The notes: generated from the sequence alone by a model not told the origin. Positions 1 to 6,061 are shown, counted from the stretch's first letter. The stretch is DNA of 6,560 nt from Patescibacteria group bacterium (GCA_030916975.1 JAUPVO010000009.1:1-6560); one strand, 5' to 3'. Program-made: numbers and translations.

Positions 1-1000
1 CAAGAATCATGAGAGAGAAGGAGAGATTATTGCTATGGCTGGTAAAAGGGGAGCAGTAACTATAGCCACTAACATGGCGGGACGTGGAGTGGATATCAAG
101 CTTGGTGGTCCTAATGCAACACAGGCGGAGTATGAGACCGTTAGAGACTTGGGGGGGCTCTTTGTTATAGGAACAGAACGTCATGAAGCTAGACGTATAG
201 ACAATCAGCTAAGAGGGCGCTCAGGTCGCCAAGGTGACCCAGGAGAGACTCAGTTCTATGTATCACTTGAAGATGATCTTATGAGAGTATTCGGTTCTGA
301 CTCAATCAAAAATATGATGGGCAAGTTTGGTATACCAGAAGATGAGCCCATACAATCTGGTATGGTTAGTCGTGCCATAGAATCAGCTCAAGAGAAAATA
401 GAAGGGTATCATTTTGATAGTCGTAAGAACACTCTCAAGTATGATGACGTGCTTAATCAGCAACGTAGCAGTATATATGAAAGAAGAAGAAAAATACTAT
501 TAGAGGATTACGATTATGTTAAATCTTATGTAGACATGATTGCAAGTAAAGATGATGAATTTGCAAAAGTTCTTGAACAGAAAAAGGAACAATATGGAGA
601 AAAGGCTGTACTAGAGATTCAGAGGGCTGTATTGCTTCAAATCTATGATGTGGTATGGATGGACCATCTTGAACATATGGAGAATTTGCGATCAAGCGTT
701 AATCTGAGAGCTTATGGTCAGCGTGACCCTCTTGTAGAATACAAGCGTGAAGGTCTTAGTATGTACAAAAGATTGGATGAAAGAGTTACTAATGATCTCA
801 AGTCGTTTACTATACATATAGATAATGTATTCACTAATATGAGAGCTCAAGAATCAGCCAAAGATAAAAAAATTATAGAAGAAAAGCTTGGCAAAAAGCT
901 GGGCGAATTAAGTCGTAACGATCCTTGTCCTTGTGGAAGTGGTAAAAAGATTAAGAAGTGTGACTGTGAAGAATATAAAACTCTAAGAGAAAGTCTATAA
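1..1000 (+). CDS. secA: Preprotein translocase ATPase SecA, C-terminal part (5' end outside window)
   Basis: SecA is the cytoplasmic ATPase motor that pushes unfolded preproteins through SecYEG. The reading frame is open to the left edge, with the first full codon at base 2, so the N-terminal nucleotide-binding domain is missing. Counting residues from the in-frame ATG at base 35, the visible parts are: helicase motif V (TNMAGRGVDI, 12-21), motif VI (QLRGRSGRQGDPG, 58-70), the long scaffold helix ending YDDVLNQQR (136-144), the VLLQIYDVVWMDHL segment (199-212), and a SEC-C type zinc tail with C298, C300, C309 and C311. Between the YDDV helix and VLLQ there are only about 50 residues, compared with roughly 105 in E. 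coli SecA, so the helical-wing region is strongly reduced. The fourth zinc ligand is also displaced by one position. The ATG at base 35 is an internal methionine, not the gene start. The gene ends in TAA, followed by a hairpin terminator. Confidence 0.97.
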   Translation, partial: KNHEREGEIIAMAGKRGAVTIATNMAGRGVDIKLGGPNATQAEYETVRDLGGLFVIGTERHEARRIDNQLRGRSGRQGDPGETQFYVSLEDDLMRVFGSDSIKNMMGKFGIPEDEPIQSGMVSRAIESAQEKIEGYHFDSRKNTLKYDDVLNQQRSSIYERRRKILLEDYDYVKSYVDMIASKDDEFAKVLEQKKEQYGEKAVLEIQRAVLLQIYDVVWMDHLEHMENLRSSVNLRAYGQRDPLVEYKREGLSMYKRLDERVTNDLKSFTIHIDNVFTNMRAQESAKDKKIIEEKLGKKLGELSRNDPCPCGSGKKIKKCDCEEYKTLRESL

Positions 1001-1013
1001 AATTTTAAAAATA

Positions 1014-1058
1014 AAAATATAAAAGCTAAGTTCGGATCGAACTTGGCTTTTATATTTT
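1014..1058 (+). terminator. Strong hairpin terminator of secA, probably shared with the converging gene
   Basis: Bases 1014-1034 and 1038-1058 form a 21-bp stem closed by a GAT loop (1035-1037). The stem is perfect except for one U-G wobble (1027/1045) in the rightward RNA. The left arm begins AAAATAT and the right arm ends ATATTTT, so either direction of transcription gives a U-rich 3' tail. In the leftward RNA the same position is an A-C mismatch, so the hairpin is slightly better for secA. It starts 14 bases after the secA stop and contains the stop codon (1050-1052) of the leftward gene. Confidence 0.88.
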
Positions 1059-1421
1059 GAATTCATAGATTATATTTTTCTCCCCATAACATTTAAAGTA
1101 TTTGTGATTATCTTTTTCAAAAGACTCTATACTGTAGATACAGTCATCTGTGATCTTGATTGGGAGTTTTGATTGTAAGTAATTATTAGTTGATTGATCG
1201 TATTTGTAATACGCAAAATCTCCATCAGTCCCGCACACAATTACGCCTCCATCGCTGTACTCGTCAGCATCTTCTACATTAGTAAGAAAGCCACTTTGAC
1301 TTACTAGAGGTTCTAACAAAATATTTTCAATTAAAACATAGCCATCTTCTCCTACTTCTATTTTCTTTTGGGAGTGTTTTAATATTTTGCTTTGATTAAT
1401 CTGAGGAATGTGTTCTATCAT
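1050..1421 (-). CDS. Hypothetical protein, 123 residues
   Basis: I do not recognise a family for this protein. It is predicted to be a soluble 123-residue protein with no signal peptide or membrane segment. It is rich in Asp, Glu, Lys and Tyr, and alternating hydrophobic runs such as GGVIVCG, FAYYKYD and KYFKCYG suggest a mostly beta-strand fold. It has two cysteines (in VIVCG and DDCIY) and a third near the C-terminus (FKCYG), with no obvious metal motif. Support for a real gene: no competing frame on the other strand, an ATG just downstream of an extended -10 promoter (1433-1441), and a TAA stop inside a hairpin terminator. There is no Shine-Dalgarno sequence, and the predicted transcript start lies only about 5 bases before the ATG. 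It converges on secA and diverges from the acylphosphatase-UppS gene. Its function cannot be inferred from context. Confidence 0.72.
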   Translation of the reverse strand: MIEHIPQINQSKILKHSQKKIEVGEDGYVLIENILLEPLVSQSGFLTNVEDADEYSDGGVIVCGTDGDFAYYKYDQSTNNYLQSKLPIKITDDCIYSIESFEKDNHKYFKCYGEKNIIYEFKI

Positions 1422-1432
1422 TGTTATCTGCT

Positions 1433-1441
1433 ATTTTAGCA
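1433..1441 (-). promoter_or_regulatory. Extended -10 promoter for the leftward hypothetical gene
   Basis: Read on the minus strand, bases 1441-1433 are TGC followed by TAAAAT, an extended -10 with one mismatch to TGnTATAAT. No good -35 hexamer lies 16-18 bases upstream, so the extended element would carry recognition. The expected start is near base 1426, leaving a leader of only about 5 bases before the ATG at 1421. The element sits inside a TGCTA-TTT-TAGCA palindrome (1429-1441). Confidence 0.5.
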
Positions 1442-1465
1442 AAATAACAAGCAAAATGCTATAAT
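1436..1465 (+). promoter_or_regulatory. Promoter for the acylphosphatase-UppS fusion gene
   Basis: A perfect extended -10 (TGCTATAAT) occupies 1457-1465. A 4-of-6 match to the -35 consensus (TTAGCA, 1436-1441) lies 18 bases before the TATAAT hexamer. The expected start is near base 1472, giving a leader of about 39 bases before the ATG at 1511. A TATATT at 1497-1502 could give a leaderless transcript instead, but it has no properly spaced -35. The -10 is embedded in a second TGCTA-TAGCA palindrome. Confidence 0.6.
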
Positions 1466-1510
1466 TAGCAAGAGATTTTGAGATAAGCAGTAATTATATA
1501 TTAATTGTAC

Positions 1511-2626
1511 ATGAGTCAGATTAAGACAATTCGAATCAAAATAACAGGTAGAGTACAGGCTGTGTTTTTTCGTGATTCAGCCAAAAGGTTTGCCGAGAGG
1601 AATAATCTTAAAGGGTTTGTGGAGAATAAAAAAGATGGAAGTGTAGAGATGCTTGCCAGTGGACAAGAAGAAGGGATTAGAAATTTGTTAGATTGGTGTT
1701 ATAGAGGAAGCCTATTATCTAGAGTAGAGTCACTTAGTTATGAATTCTTAGACAATACAAATCTTAAAGTGGATGAAGTGATAAATTCTGACGAAGGATT
1801 TAAGGTCAATAAACATAATAGGAATTATCTAGTAGATAAGTTTTTGGCCTTGTCTAATTTTGCTAAGAGATATTATCATAAATACAATAAAAGTAAACAA
1901 GAGGGTCTCTCAGATGAGAATAAGGAGAATGCAGATGAGGATTTGAGTATAAAAGAATTGGAAAATAAACCCAATCATATAGCCATTATTCCAGACGGTA
2001 ACAGGAGATGGGCCAAAGAAAAGGGTGACGCTGTTTGGAATGGGCATAGAGCAGGAGCTGAGAATTTTAAATCTTTGATTAGTTATAGTTTTAAAAACGG
2101 AATCAAATACGTGACCGCTTGGGGCTTCTCAACTGAGAATTGGTCTCGCAATCAGGAAGAGGTTGATATGCTTATGAATATCTTTTTGGATTTTATCAAA
2201 AGCAATAGGAATTATTTTATAGAAAATAAAATTAGATTTTGTCACTTTGGAAGGAAGGATAGAATAAGCAAATCACTTAGAGAAGAGATAGAAAGTTTAG
2301 AGCAAGAGACTTCTTCTTTTTCTCTTTATAATTTTGCTATTGCGCTTGATTATGGTGGCCAAGATGAGATACGTAGAGCGGTAGAAGGATATGTCAAAAA
2401 CAACACTTTGATTCCTTTGGAGAATTTTCTAGATACTATCAAGTTCCCTGAAGCAGACCTCATAATCAGAACGGGAGGAGAGCAGAGAAGCAGTGGTATG
2501 ATGCCTTGGCAGTCAGCTTATGCTGAGTTTTATTTCTCGCCATTATATTTCCCTGATTTTAAAGAAGAAGAGCTTAAACTTGCTCTACTTGACTTTGCAA
2601 ACAGAAAGAGAAGATACGGCAAATAA
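1511..2626 (+). CDS. Acylphosphatase / isoprenyl (undecaprenyl) diphosphate synthase fusion protein
   Basis: This 371-residue protein carries two domains that are normally separate. Residues 1-98 are an acylphosphatase, which hydrolyses the carboxyl-phosphate bond of acyl phosphates. The phosphate-binding loop GRVQAVFFR holds the catalytic Arg21, and the ENKKDGSVE segment holds the catalytic Asn39. Residues 99-153 form a linker: a basic, aromatic stretch followed by a very acidic stretch. Residues 155-371 are a cis-prenyltransferase (UppS) domain, which adds isopentenyl diphosphate units to make the lipid carrier diphosphate used for cell-wall and glycan precursors. Its motifs are HIAIIPDGNRRWA with the catalytic Asp162, GHRAG, FSTENWSR, DYGGQDEI, RTGGEQR and WQSAYAEFYF. 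The domain has near-normal UppS length. I chose the ATG at 1511 over an in-frame TTG at 1505 because acylphosphatases begin just before this beta strand. There is no Shine-Dalgarno sequence, and the gene ends 10 bases from the convergent comF-like gene. Both domain assignments are firm; the role of the fusion is unknown. Confidence 0.93.
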   Translation: MSQIKTIRIKITGRVQAVFFRDSAKRFAERNNLKGFVENKKDGSVEMLASGQEEGIRNLLDWCYRGSLLSRVESLSYEFLDNTNLKVDEVINSDEGFKVNKHNRNYLVDKFLALSNFAKRYYHKYNKSKQEGLSDENKENADEDLSIKELENKPNHIAIIPDGNRRWAKEKGDAVWNGHRAGAENFKSLISYSFKNGIKYVTAWGFSTENWSRNQEEVDMLMNIFLDFIKSNRNYFIENKIRFCHFGRKDRISKSLREEIESLEQETSSFSLYNFAIALDYGGQDEIRRAVEGYVKNNTLIPLENFLDTIKFPEADLIIRTGGEQRSSGMMPWQSAYAEFYFSPLYFPDFKEEELKLALLDFANRKRRYGK

Positions 2627-2636
2627 TCTCCTTTTG

Positions 2637-3311
2637 TTAATGAGCCAAAGCGAAACAGAAGATTTTATTATCATCAAAACCATGTCCTTGTAGAAGATTT
2701 TTACATTTGTAGAAAGTTGCTCCAGTAGTGGTGATGTCATCTATCAGTATTACATAGAGGTTATTCAGATCAGTGTTATTCTTATTCAAGTATTCATACA
2801 GCTCTTCTTTGTTAATATCAAAGCTATTAGCCAATTCTAGGTGCCTCTCGTCTATATTCTTCGCATCTTTGAGCCTGTGAGTGTCTTTATATCTTGTTAA
2901 TATATTGAGAGTTCTTTCCCTATCTATGCCACAAGATATAAGTTCTGCTTGATTGTAACCCCTTTCTTTTAATCTGCGAGAAGATAGAGGGATTGGAACC
3001 AAGATATAGTTCTTGTTCTGTAAATTGTATTTGTTTATGATATTTTCTTTTACAAAATCTGAAGAGTATTTACCCATTACCTCTGAGAGGTTTTTATGAT
3101 GTTTGTATTTTAATTTGAATAAAATATTCTTGGTAGTTAAATCTTTATAGCTATACTTGGCATAAGTTTTATCTGGCAAAGTGTTGGAGTTTGTTTTTAA
3201 TAATTTTTCGCAATTTGGGCAAAGTAAAAACTCATCTCTCTTACACATAGCACATCTAACGGGGAATAGAGAGTCTGTCACACTTTTAATGAATTTATCG
3301 AAATAATACAT
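2637..3311 (-). CDS. comF: ComF family phosphoribosyltransferase-like protein
   Basis: This 224-residue protein has the ComF/GntX layout. An N-terminal four-cysteine zinc finger (C20, C23, C31, C34) is followed by the conserved VPIPLSSRRLKERGYNQAE block (105-123) and the type I phosphoribosyltransferase PRPP loop VILIDDITTTGAT (187-199). The length is typical of the family. ComF proteins are cytoplasmic and needed for DNA uptake in naturally competent bacteria; their exact activity is not settled. Between the two core motifs, the usual T..Q..L...ER..N...F block is degraded (about 140-164): an ER and a Phe remain at the right spacing, but the Gln and Leu positions are lysines. The gene runs leftward, converges on the UppS fusion with 10 bases between stop codons, and diverges from the epimerase-like gene. 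It has an extended -10 promoter, a predicted leader of about 34 bases and no Shine-Dalgarno sequence. Confidence 0.9.
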   Translation of the reverse strand: MYYFDKFIKSVTDSLFPVRCAMCKRDEFLLCPNCEKLLKTNSNTLPDKTYAKYSYKDLTTKNILFKLKYKHHKNLSEVMGKYSSDFVKENIINKYNLQNKNYILVPIPLSSRRLKERGYNQAELISCGIDRERTLNILTRYKDTHRLKDAKNIDERHLELANSFDINKEELYEYLNKNNTDLNNLYVILIDDITTTGATFYKCKNLLQGHGFDDNKIFCFALAH

Positions 3312-3345
3312 TGTTTTTATTTAACAGCTAATTCACCATTTTCTA

Positions 3346-3374
3346 TTAAGAATAATAGCATGGCATGATATAAT
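3346..3374 (+). promoter_or_regulatory. Promoter for the epimerase-like gene, predicted leaderless
   Basis: TTAAGA (3346-3351, 4 of 6) and TATAAT (3369-3374, 6 of 6) are separated by 17 bases. The TG at 3366-3367 makes the -10 extended. The ATG is at 3383, only 8 bases after the -10, so transcription should start within about two bases of the start codon. Confidence 0.68.
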
Positions 3375-3381
3375 TTGTCTA
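3352..3381 (-). promoter_or_regulatory. Promoter for the comF-like gene
   Basis: On the minus strand the -35 TAGACA (3381-3376, 5 of 6 to consensus) is followed by an 18-base spacer and then TATTAT (3357-3352, 5 of 6). The spacer ends in TGC, giving an extended -10. The expected start near base 3345 leaves a leader of about 34 bases. The whole promoter overlaps the divergent promoter of the epimerase-like gene. Confidence 0.6.
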
Positions 3382-3382
3382 T

Positions 3383-4027
3383 ATGAAAATAATACCAGCC
3401 ATACTTGAAAAAGATTTTGACAGTGTTAAGAGTCTGATAGATACATATTCTAAAATATCAGTTTCTATACAGATTGATGTATGTGATGGTATTTTTGTAG
3501 AGAATAAAACTTGGAAACCGAATCCGTTTGAAGACATTAATGGGTATTTACTTGATTTGGAATTTGATATGATGGTAGAAGATGTATTAAAGTATTTGGA
3601 TTTTCTTTCTATGTATGACGCTAAGAAAATAGTTGTGCATACCAACAATATAGAAGTAGAAGATTTTAAATTAATCTATCAGAAAATCAAAGACAAAAAT
3701 TCTCTATTTGAGATTGGCATCTGCGATAATGATATTAACAAGATCAAAAGCTTAAAAGGTTTTTATGATTATGTGCAGTTGATGGGGATTAAGAATGTCG
3801 GGCAGCAGGGTCAGAGTTTTGATGATGAGGTTCTTAATTCTATCAAAGAGTTGCGGGAATTTGTTGGAGCTGATGCGCTGATACAAATAGACGGAGCCAT
3901 GACAAAAGAGACTATCAAGCTAGCTAAAGAGGCTGGAGCTAATTGTTTTGTTGTTGGTTCTTATCTCAAGAATTCTATCAAAGATAAAAATCTCAAAGAG
4001 ACTTTTTTGGAATTAAAAAGTTTGTAG
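3383..4027 (+). CDS. Ribulose-phosphate 3-epimerase-like TIM-barrel protein with altered metal site
   Basis: This 214-residue protein aligns by eye along its whole length with ribulose-phosphate 3-epimerase, which interconverts ribulose-5-phosphate and xylulose-5-phosphate. Matching landmarks are IPAILEKDF (4-12), IDVCDGIFVEN (31-41), DMMVED (62-67), VQLMGIKNVGQQGQSF for the family's QLM.V.PGFGGQ.F, IDGAMTKETI (from 169) and the phosphate-binding VGSY (191-194). The two acid/base aspartates are present (D32, D170). Both metal-binding histidines are replaced: the first by Gln30 and the second by Asp62. The early Ser of the PSIL motif is Ala6, and the phosphate-binding DGG is DGA. The protein could be a divergent epimerase with a different metal site, or a relative acting on another sugar phosphate. 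The nearby transketolase halves support a pentose-phosphate role. The start is fixed by the barrel's first strand and by a promoter ending 8 bases upstream. Confidence 0.82.
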   Translation: MKIIPAILEKDFDSVKSLIDTYSKISVSIQIDVCDGIFVENKTWKPNPFEDINGYLLDLEFDMMVEDVLKYLDFLSMYDAKKIVVHTNNIEVEDFKLIYQKIKDKNSLFEIGICDNDINKIKSLKGFYDYVQLMGIKNVGQQGQSFDDEVLNSIKELREFVGADALIQIDGAMTKETIKLAKEAGANCFVVGSYLKNSIKDKNLKETFLELKSL

Positions 4028-4085
4028 ATTCAGAACTAATCCACATAATTTATTTGCAATTTTCTTTTTAAGAAACATTATGTTG

Positions 4086-4099
4086 TATAATTAGAGGAG
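4086..4099 (+). promoter_or_regulatory. Probable -10 and possible Shine-Dalgarno sequence ahead of tktN
   Basis: A perfect TATAAT lies at 4086-4091, with only T-rich sequence at the -35 position. AGAGGAG at 4093-4099 is the only convincing Shine-Dalgarno-like sequence before any gene here, but it ends 13 bases before the ATG, which is farther than usual. If transcription starts near base 4098, the motif would be mostly absent from the mRNA. It would then work only on read-through transcripts from the epimerase-like gene. No terminator was found in the 85-base gap (4028-4112). Confidence 0.45.
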
Positions 4100-4112
4100 A
4101 TAAAAGTATTTT

Positions 4113-4997
4113 ATGAATATAACTGACGTTGAAGTAAGAGAAATAGAGATGCATGCAATCGAGATACGCGAAAGCATAATAACCATGTTGCTTGAAGCTG
4201 GATCAGGGCATACAGCTGGACCTCTTGGAATGGCAGACGTCTTCGCAACTCTATACTTCAAGATTTTGAACCATAACCCAACTAATCCTTTCTGGAAGAA
4301 TAGAGATAGGGTAATACTTTCCAATGGTCACATATGTCCTGTTTTGTACGCAACCATGGCTCATGCGGGATACTTCAATATAGCCGAGCTTTTAACTCTT
4401 AGAAAGTTTGGGTCTAGATTGCAGGGGCATCCACATAGAGAGTTTCTTTCTATGCTTGAGACGAGTAGCGGGCCGCTTGGATCAGGGCTTTCTCAGGCTG
4501 TGGGAATGGCACTTGCTGATAGACTAGATAGAAAAACAAAGGCTGGCTCACAAGGTATCGGAGCCCATCAGCATAAGTATTTTTATTGTTTTATGGGTGA
4601 TGGAGAATTGGACGAAGGACAGAACTGGGAAGCTTTTATGCTGCTGGCCAAGCAGAAGCTTCATAATGTGATATGTATAATTGATAGAAATAGAATTCAG
4701 ATCGATGGTGATACTGAAGATGTTATGCCACTCGATCCACTTAGTCACAAGTTAGATAAGTTCAACCTAAGTGTTGTGGAGATAGATGGTCATGATATAC
4801 GGCAAATAGTTCAAGCCTTTTTGATAGCCAAGAAAAATATTAAACCCACAGTTATTATTGCTAACACAATTCCTGGTAAAGGTTTCGTTCGAGCTGAAAA
4901 TGATTATAGGTGGCATGGCAAACCACCAACCCAGAAAGATGCAGATGAAGCCTTTGATAATATGAGGACAATGTATGGTAGGTTAAGCAATAATTAA
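4113..4997 (+). CDS. tktN: Transketolase, N-terminal (thiamine diphosphate-binding) subunit
   Basis: This 294-residue protein corresponds to the first third to half of a full-length transketolase. Transketolase transfers two-carbon ketol units between sugar phosphates in the non-oxidative pentose phosphate pathway, using thiamine diphosphate and a divalent metal. Visible motifs are GSGHTAGPLG with His33, SNGH with His73, QGHP with His106, the SSGPLGSGLSQAVGMALA helix, and the cofactor motif starting GDG (162-164) and ending DRNRIQIDG with Asn193. The family's usual GHPGGS loop reads GHTAGP here. It must pair with the C-terminal subunit, which carries the catalytic glutamate and lies 17 bases downstream, so the two are surely co-transcribed. 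Split transketolases are known in archaea and several bacterial groups. A DXS-type enzyme is less likely, given the length and the QIDG motif. Confidence 0.93.
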   Translation: MNITDVEVREIEMHAIEIRESIITMLLEAGSGHTAGPLGMADVFATLYFKILNHNPTNPFWKNRDRVILSNGHICPVLYATMAHAGYFNIAELLTLRKFGSRLQGHPHREFLSMLETSSGPLGSGLSQAVGMALADRLDRKTKAGSQGIGAHQHKYFYCFMGDGELDEGQNWEAFMLLAKQKLHNVICIIDRNRIQIDGDTEDVMPLDPLSHKLDKFNLSVVEIDGHDIRQIVQAFLIAKKNIKPTVIIANTIPGKGFVRAENDYRWHGKPPTQKDADEAFDNMRTMYGRLSNN

Positions 4998-5014
4998 TTT
5001 AATATTACAAAATC

Positions 5015-6052
5015 ATGATAGATAAAAATATTTATAATTCAATACTCTCTCAGAATAATTTTAAAGAAAGCTCACTCGACACTTCTTCTCTTTTAAAAAT
5101 GGCAACCAGAGAAGGATTTGGTGAAGGGTTGTTGTTTCTGGGGGAGAATAATCAAGAGGTAGTAGCTTTGGCAGCGGATCTAACTGAAAGTGTTCAGATG
5201 GAAAAGTTCAAAGAAACTTTCCCTAACAGATTCTTCGAAATTGGAGTAGCAGAACAGAACCTTGTCAGTGTGGCTAGTGGTATGGCGGCTATCGGTAAAT
5301 TACCTTTTGCAGCAAGTTACGCTGCTTTTTCACCAGGTAGAAACTGGGAACAAATTAGAACGACCATCTGCTATAATGATAGAAAAGTTGTGATAGTTGG
5401 GGCTCATGCTGGGCTCTCTGTAGGTCCTGATGGTGGAACTCATCAAGCTCTTGAAGATATAGGACTCATGAGAATGCTGCCAAATATTACAGTTCTCTCA
5501 CCAAGTGATAGTATAGAAGCAAGAGAGCTGGTTAAGCTTATACCAAAGATAAAAGGACCAGTCTATTTGCGTTTGGCTAGGGAGAAAAGTTTTGTTATTC
5601 ATGATCAGGGCTATAGACCAGAAGTGGGTAGTGTGGATATAATATACACTACAGCTAACATAGAAAATAGAAACAAAAGAGTGGGCATAATATCTACAGG
5701 ACCAATCCTTTATCAAGTCTTATTGGCCGCCAAAGAGCTAGAGGTCGAAGGATTTTCTGTTCAAATTATGAATATACACACTATCAAACCAATAGATAAA
5801 AATAAAATAGTAGAATTTGCCAAGAATAATAACAAAAAGATATTAACAGTAGAAGAGCATCAGACAAGTGGAGGGCTAGGATCAACAATCTCAGAGATAC
5901 TTAGTGAAGAGTATCCAAGTCTTGTTAGGAAAGTTGGAGTAAAAGACAGATATGGACAATCGGGAACAGTAGAGCAATTATATAAAGAGTACGGTCTAGA
6001 TAAAGAATCTATCAAAGAAGAGATTAAAAGTTTGGTGCATCTATATGCATAG
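5015..6052 (+). CDS. tktC: Transketolase, C-terminal (pyrimidine-binding and C-terminal domain) subunit
   Basis: This 345-residue protein supplies the second half of the split transketolase. The pyrimidine-binding domain spans about 30-200. It includes TREGFGEGL, the EIGVAEQN motif with the catalytic Glu80 that activates thiamine diphosphate, SYAAFSPGRNWEQIR, and HAGLSVGPDGGTHQALEDIG with His131 and His143 near the active site. The C-terminal transketolase domain follows (about 220-345), with ISTGPI, the MNIHTIKPID segment, VEEHQTSGGLGS and DRYGQSG. The ATG at 5015 leaves a 28-residue lead before TREG. A second ATG at 5099 (Met29) sits right before TREG, but the longer form resembles other stand-alone C-terminal subunits. 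There is no Shine-Dalgarno sequence, so expression probably depends on translation of tktN 17 bases upstream. The gene ends in TAG, 9 bases before the next ATG. Confidence 0.94.
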   Translation: MIDKNIYNSILSQNNFKESSLDTSSLLKMATREGFGEGLLFLGENNQEVVALAADLTESVQMEKFKETFPNRFFEIGVAEQNLVSVASGMAAIGKLPFAASYAAFSPGRNWEQIRTTICYNDRKVVIVGAHAGLSVGPDGGTHQALEDIGLMRMLPNITVLSPSDSIEARELVKLIPKIKGPVYLRLAREKSFVIHDQGYRPEVGSVDIIYTTANIENRNKRVGIISTGPILYQVLLAAKELEVEGFSVQIMNIHTIKPIDKNKIVEFAKNNNKKILTVEEHQTSGGLGSTISEILSEEYPSLVRKVGVKDRYGQSGTVEQLYKEYGLDKESIKEEIKSLVHLYA

Positions 6053-6061
6053 ATAAAATAT

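Larger units (their letters stand above)
1429..1470. repeat. Twin inverted repeats TGCTA-N3/4-TAGCA over the two divergent -10 elements
   Basis: TGCTA(TTT)TAGCA lies at 1429-1441 and TGCTA(TAAT)TAGCA at 1457-1470, with centres about 28.5 bases apart. Each coincides with the -10 of one of the two divergent promoters. Between them, AGCAAAAT occurs as a direct repeat (1438-1445 and 1450-1457) with a 12-base period, and AGCA-AAA-TGCT (1450-1460) is a third, shorter palindrome. The positions are seen directly; operator function is an inference. Part of the symmetry follows from the extended -10 sequence itself, but the TAGCA right halves do not. Confidence 0.5.

Noticed and set aside
1505..1510. 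TTG at 1505 as the start of the acylphosphatase-UppS gene
   Set aside because: It adds only two residues (Met-Tyr), has no ribosome-binding site, and ATG at 1511 fits the usual acylphosphatase N-terminus.
4054..4059. TTGCAA as a -35 for tktN
   Set aside because: It lies 26 bases before the TATAAT, too far for a sigma-70 type promoter.
5099..5101. Internal ATG as the tktC start
   Set aside because: It would begin immediately before TREG, but the 28-residue lead is normal for stand-alone C-terminal transketolase subunits, and 5015 keeps tight spacing to tktN.
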